NCBI GenBank assembly: GCA_021829055.1
Contig: JAJZCS010000116.1
Span: forward strand, 1 to 6,510
Length of the DNA: 6,510 nucleotides
From: Pseudomonadota bacterium
GTDB taxonomy: Bacteria > Pseudomonadota > Alphaproteobacteria > Acetobacterales > Acetobacteraceae
Reading direction: 5' to 3'
Shown here: in pieces, positions 4,509 through 6,510 of the stretch
How the letters are laid out: each line of letters begins with the position of its first letter
Position numbering within the stretch: position 1 is the first letter of the stretch
Made by a program: the position numbers and the translations under genes
The notes under the pieces: generated by a model
Seen by the model: only the letters and a program-made list of their open reading frames with translations
Told to the model about the DNA's origin: nothing
Database searches by the model: none

Positions 4509-4925
4509 TCATCCTCTTTCCGCGCCGTCGGCGCTGGCGCAATATCTCTCAAACCAAAAAACAACTGGAGTTGTGTCGATTTCCAGTTTTCCGAAGCGCA
4601 TCAAGTGATGGACGTGCGAGTAGGTTTTGATGCGGGGGATACTATGGGCCATGTATGTGAGCGCAGAGCGGAGCGTCTCAGGGGTTCCTGGACCCTTTAG
4701 GATGTTGCATTTGACGCAGGCTGGAAAGAGGTTGTCTACGTTGTCGTTCTCTGGTCGTAATAGATTTCCACTTTTTACCCATTTCCCGCGCACGAAGCGA
4801 CCTTCGCGCTCAACGGCTTCAACGTGATCCGCGTGCCATTTCTCAGACAGCTCGCAGCCGCAATAAGCACAGCGTCCTCCGAACTTCTCACGTAGCGCGG
4901 CTCTCTGCGCCTTAGTCAGCTTCAT
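4509..4925 (-). CDS. HNH endonuclease, 138 aa
   Basis: This is a metal-dependent DNA-nicking or -cleaving domain common in phages, free-standing or linked to packaging. Motifs: CAYCG (Cys19, Cys22), then WHADH with Asp33-His34, then DNLFPACVKCN with Asn65, Cys70, Cys73 and Asn74. The two CxxC pairs build the zinc site and His34, Asn65 and Asn74 are the H-N-N catalytic set. The region before the domain is short and basic. I prefer ATG 4925 over an in-frame TTG at 4931; neither has a strong ribosome site, and translation is probably coupled to the overlapping 36-aa gene (14 bases). A self-propagating homing nuclease or a phage housekeeping enzyme are both possible. No terS or terL is visible here. 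Confidence 0.85.
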   Translation of the reverse strand: MKLTKAQRAALREKFGGRCAYCGCELSEKWHADHVEAVEREGRFVRGKWVKSGNLLRPENDNVDNLFPACVKCNILKGPGTPETLRSALTYMAHSIPRIKTYSHVHHLMRFGKLEIDTTPVVFWFERYCASADGAERG

Positions 4926-5022
4926 CGCCAAGCCTATTTTCTGTTACCCACGTGATCGCCAAAGCATCAAAAAGTGCCTTATCTTCGCTCCAAGTGTTCG
5001 ATGGGTTTAGATATAGGCACAT
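4912..5022 (-). CDS. Small acidic hypothetical protein, 36 aa
   Basis: ATG 5022 has a GAGGGGTGA ribosome site upstream, and the frame ends in TAA at 4914-4912. It overlaps the end of the receiver-like gene by 16 bases and the start of the HNH gene by 14, filling what would otherwise be an 81-base gap in a tightly packed operon. The product (MCLYLNPSNTWSEDKALFDA at the start) is acidic at its C-terminus and looks helical after residue 12. No domain is recognisable. Support comes from start, ribosome site and packing only. Confidence 0.55.
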   Translation of the reverse strand: MCLYLNPSNTWSEDKALFDALAITWVTENRLGDEAD

Positions 5023-5381
5023 GATCGGTCACCCCTCGGCTTCGGCCCCCGCTTGCGTGCACACAGGATGCGCAGCATCTCGATGATCTCTCCCGGAGAT
5101 GCTTCCACTGAAAGCCGCACATCAGCATGGGTCGATACCGTTCCATGTTCTAGCACCATGATGCGGCAATCCGGTTGAGCCTTGCGGATTACAGGAACCC
5201 AAGATTCGTCGCCGTACACGACTACCACATCGACTTTCAATGACCGCAGCGCTTCGCGAGTAGATGGGGTGTCAATTGCATAGACGCACTGGCCCCACGA
5301 CTTTGTGTTCAGGACATAAGAAAGCGCCATCAGGTCGCGCTCGTTCTTGCCGATAAGCAGAATCTGTTTGCTTGGCCTCAT
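5007..5381 (-). CDS. Degenerate response-regulator receiver-like protein, 124 aa
   Basis: The strand/helix order resembles a receiver (CheY-like) domain: ILLIGKNERD (7-16), helix, strand VDVVVVYGDES (50-60), strand RIMVLEHG (73-80), and a last strand-helix ADVRLSVEASPGEIIEMLR (86-104). The key residues are not conserved: the acidic pair after strand 1 is replaced by KNE, the phospho-Asp position reads Tyr-Gly, and no switch Lys is evident. It is therefore a pseudo-receiver at best, probably a binding or regulatory module. The tail (RKRGPKPR) is basic and could bind nucleic acid or a partner. Start: ATG 5381 has GGGAGG eight bases upstream and overlaps the previous stop (ATGA); an upstream TTG is less likely. 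Fold assignment is by pattern only. Confidence 0.65.
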   Translation of the reverse strand: MRPSKQILLIGKNERDLMALSYVLNTKSWGQCVYAIDTPSTREALRSLKVDVVVVYGDESWVPVIRKAQPDCRIMVLEHGTVSTHADVRLSVEASPGEIIEMLRILCARKRGPKPRGDRSCAYI

Positions 5382-5605
5382 GCTTGTGCCCTCCCGCTCA
5401 GCCAACGGCTTACAGCTTGCAACGCATGGTCAGCGCCGCAATAGTGCTCGTTGGGGATGATTAACCCCTCTCTAGATGCCAATTCCCATGTCAGCACGGT
5501 CAACTGGCCGGAAGATGGTACCGTCACTGCATACCAATGGTTCGTCTTGCCTTTCACGGCCTCGCACCCCGGATGGTCGCACTTGTACGTCTCAGGTATT
5601 CGCAT
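5378..5605 (-). CDS. Small Cys/His zinc-binding phage protein, 75 aa
   Basis: The pattern is CDHPGC at residues 9-14, then KTNHWY (20-25), a beta-strand core with Trp40, then HYCGADHALQAVSRWL (55-69). Cys9, Cys14, Cys56 and His60 would bind one zinc ion. I recall small phage proteins with a CxxC...TNHW...CG..H layout, all of unknown function. I start it at ATG 5605, which follows the TGA of the preceding gene by one base and has AAGAGAGG upstream; the longer frame to 5677 runs inside that gene. The stop overlaps the next ATG. Role unknown, probably protein or nucleic-acid binding in early infection. Confidence 0.75.
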   Translation of the reverse strand: MRIPETYKCDHPGCEAVKGKTNHWYAVTVPSSGQLTVLTWELASREGLIIPNEHYCGADHALQAVSRWLSGRAQA

Positions 5606-5606
5606 A

Positions 5607-6140
5607 TCAGCCTCTCTTCCTTTGTTTGTCTTCCCGAATTTCTCCGCATCGAAAGCATTGAACGTAACGTTCGACATGCACCCCGGCGGCTACTGGTTCG
5701 GAGCTTGTGTGTGTTTCCCATTCATGCTTGCATTTGTGGCTTTCACTCAGTTTAGATGCAAACACTTCCCGCGCAGTACGGTAAACCTTCCGCGCTTCTT
5801 CGATACTGCGAATCTCGCCGTTGTGAAAAACATACCCCAGAGCCGTCGAAAGGCGTGCATACACTTGCCTTCGGCTCATCATCTTTGTCTTCCATATCGG
5901 ATCAATCAATGCGTGTATATGGCCTCTCGCTTTCATCAATTCATAGGTAGGAATGCACCCTAGCGGCTTCGTGGTATCAGGATGGCATCCGACATAATTC
6001 CGACAATGCGGGCAGCGCCAAAAGTGCTTGTGAAAAAGATCGGGACGGTGCGGATAGAGTTCCATCGCGTCTATGCGATAAGCCTCAACTTCGCCCGCGC
6101 ACTGGCAGCAATAAATGGTCCTTACTTCATCGCTGTTCAT
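5607..6140 (-). CDS. DUF3268-like zinc-finger protein with extra C-terminal CxxC, 177 aa
   Basis: The first two thirds match phage proteins of the DUF3268 zinc-finger type: Cys11/Cys14, CPHC (43-46), GCHPDTTKPLG (51-61), an Arg-Gly-His-IHALIDPIWK block (72-84) and a Tyr-x-x-Leu helix region after it. Function unknown; two CxxC pairs plausibly bind zinc. After about residue 136 there is an addition with a Cys-Lys-His (137-139) and CFRCG (162-166), which looks like a second small zinc site, then a basic tail. ATG 6140 lies five bases after the previous stop with an AAGGGAG site upstream. It ends one base before the next ATG. The extension may be a fusion or a variable family tail. Confidence 0.8.
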   Translation of the reverse strand: MNSDEVRTIYCCQCAGEVEAYRIDAMELYPHRPDLFHKHFWRCPHCRNYVGCHPDTTKPLGCIPTYELMKARGHIHALIDPIWKTKMMSRRQVYARLSTALGYVFHNGEIRSIEEARKVYRTAREVFASKLSESHKCKHEWETHTSSEPVAAGVHVERYVQCFRCGEIREDKQRKRG

Positions 6141-6145
6141 CTTCT

Positions 6146-6442
6146 TTACTCCCTTCCTTCTCGGTGGCCGTTCACCAGCTTCTCAGTCCAGTACGCCCTG
6201 ATCCGCGAGAGCGTTTCTTCCAGCGATTGCCGGCCAGCCCCCATGCGGATGGCCTTCTCGACTAGCAATGCAGCCTCTTCAAAGGCACGGCAGGTTTCGG
6301 CAGCGGTTCTTGAAGGCGCGAGCTTAAACGCCTGAGCATAGTCCATGATGGCCAGCCTGCGGTAGTGCTTGGCCGCATCTGAGTTGTACTGTGGGTGGTC
6401 GAGTTCGGCGATGATGGATGCTGCGAGTTCACGGGCGGTCAT
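6146..6442 (-). CDS. Helical hypothetical phage protein, 98 aa
   Basis: The product is predicted to be almost all helix: an N-terminal helix (TARELAASIIAELDH), an Ala/Arg/Leu-rich middle with AAETCRAFEEAALLVEKAIRM (about 48-68), and a C-terminal SLEETLSRIRAYWTEKL. There are no catalytic motifs, membrane segments or zinc ligands. ATG 6442 has GGAAAGGA nine bases upstream; the frame is open upstream of it to the window edge, but the sequence there is Cys/Arg-rich and not convincing. It is followed after five bases by the DUF3268-like gene. I do not recognise a family. Confidence 0.7.
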   Translation of the reverse strand: MTARELAASIIAELDHPQYNSDAAKHYRRLAIMDYAQAFKLAPSRTAAETCRAFEEAALLVEKAIRMGAGRQSLEETLSRIRAYWTEKLVNGHREGRE

Positions 6443-6510
6443 CAAATGGCATCCTTTCCAAAATCGACATCTTGGGCGGTGGCAGCCCTCCCTCCGGGTC
6501 GGGCACCACA
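6429..6510 (-). CDS. C-terminal end of an unidentified gene (partial)
   Basis: One frame entering from the window edge encodes VVPDPEGGLPPPKMSILERM and stops at TGA 6431-6429, overlapping the next gene by 14 bases. The Gly/Pro-rich composition looks like a flexible protein tail. A second frame is also open and ends at 6444-6442, so which one is real cannot be settled from 82 bases; I prefer the first for its composition. Confidence 0.35.
   Translation of the reverse strand, partial: VVPDPEGGLPPPKMSILERMPFDDRP

Noticed and set aside
5451..5963. 170-aa plus-strand open frame
   Set aside because: It is a shadow of the 75-aa and DUF3268-like genes, which have ribosome sites and family motifs on the minus strand.
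1..6510. CRISPR array, tRNA or rRNA genes
   Set aside because: No regularly spaced direct repeats, cloverleaf or conserved rRNA stretches were seen on either strand.

Overview
The window looks like part of a tailed-phage or prophage genome of about 53-57% GC. It has two tightly packed convergent gene blocks, small genes with stop/start overlaps, GGAG-type ribosome sites and several small zinc-finger proteins of phage type. The lipoprotein and soluble endolysin point to a Gram-negative-type bacterial host. I cannot name the host; Acidobacteriota is only a guess.

Plus strand, 1-1842: the end of a late, lysis-type block. In order it holds the C-terminus of an unknown helical protein, a lipoprotein, a small protein with a hydrophobic N-terminus (possible holin), a structured 140-base gap, a permuted NlpC/P60-like cysteine hydrolase and a GH24 lysozyme. 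The last two overlap by ATGA. The lysozyme has Cys where the third catalytic residue (Thr) is expected.

Minus strand, 6510 down to 1856: a long early-type operon of small accessory genes. In reading order these are a partial gene; a helical 98-aa protein; a DUF3268-like zinc-finger protein; a 75-aa Cys/His protein; a degenerate receiver-like protein; a 36-aa protein; an HNH nuclease; three or four very small proteins, some with hydrophobic segments; an ASCH-domain protein; a 77-aa protein; and a 48-aa Cys/His protein. The two blocks meet with only 13 bases between them (1843-1855).

A TnpB-only IS200/IS605-like element (about 2805-4014, tnpB on the plus strand) interrupts the minus operon. 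Its edges can be inferred because removing it joins a strong ribosome site plus TAACC directly to the ATG of the ASCH gene, restoring a 2-base gap to the preceding gene. Both ends carry hairpins with a TTTA loop. TnpB keeps its full RuvC triad and zinc finger, and the sequence beyond the right end would be its RNA guide.

The minus operon carries reading-frame lesions. The ASCH gene has an in-frame TGA at a conserved Trp position, and the last gene has ACG where ATG should be; both lie downstream of the insertion. A two-segment membrane frame upstream of it is split by TAA. This fits decay of a prophage operon after a polar insertion, but recoding or sequence errors are not excluded.
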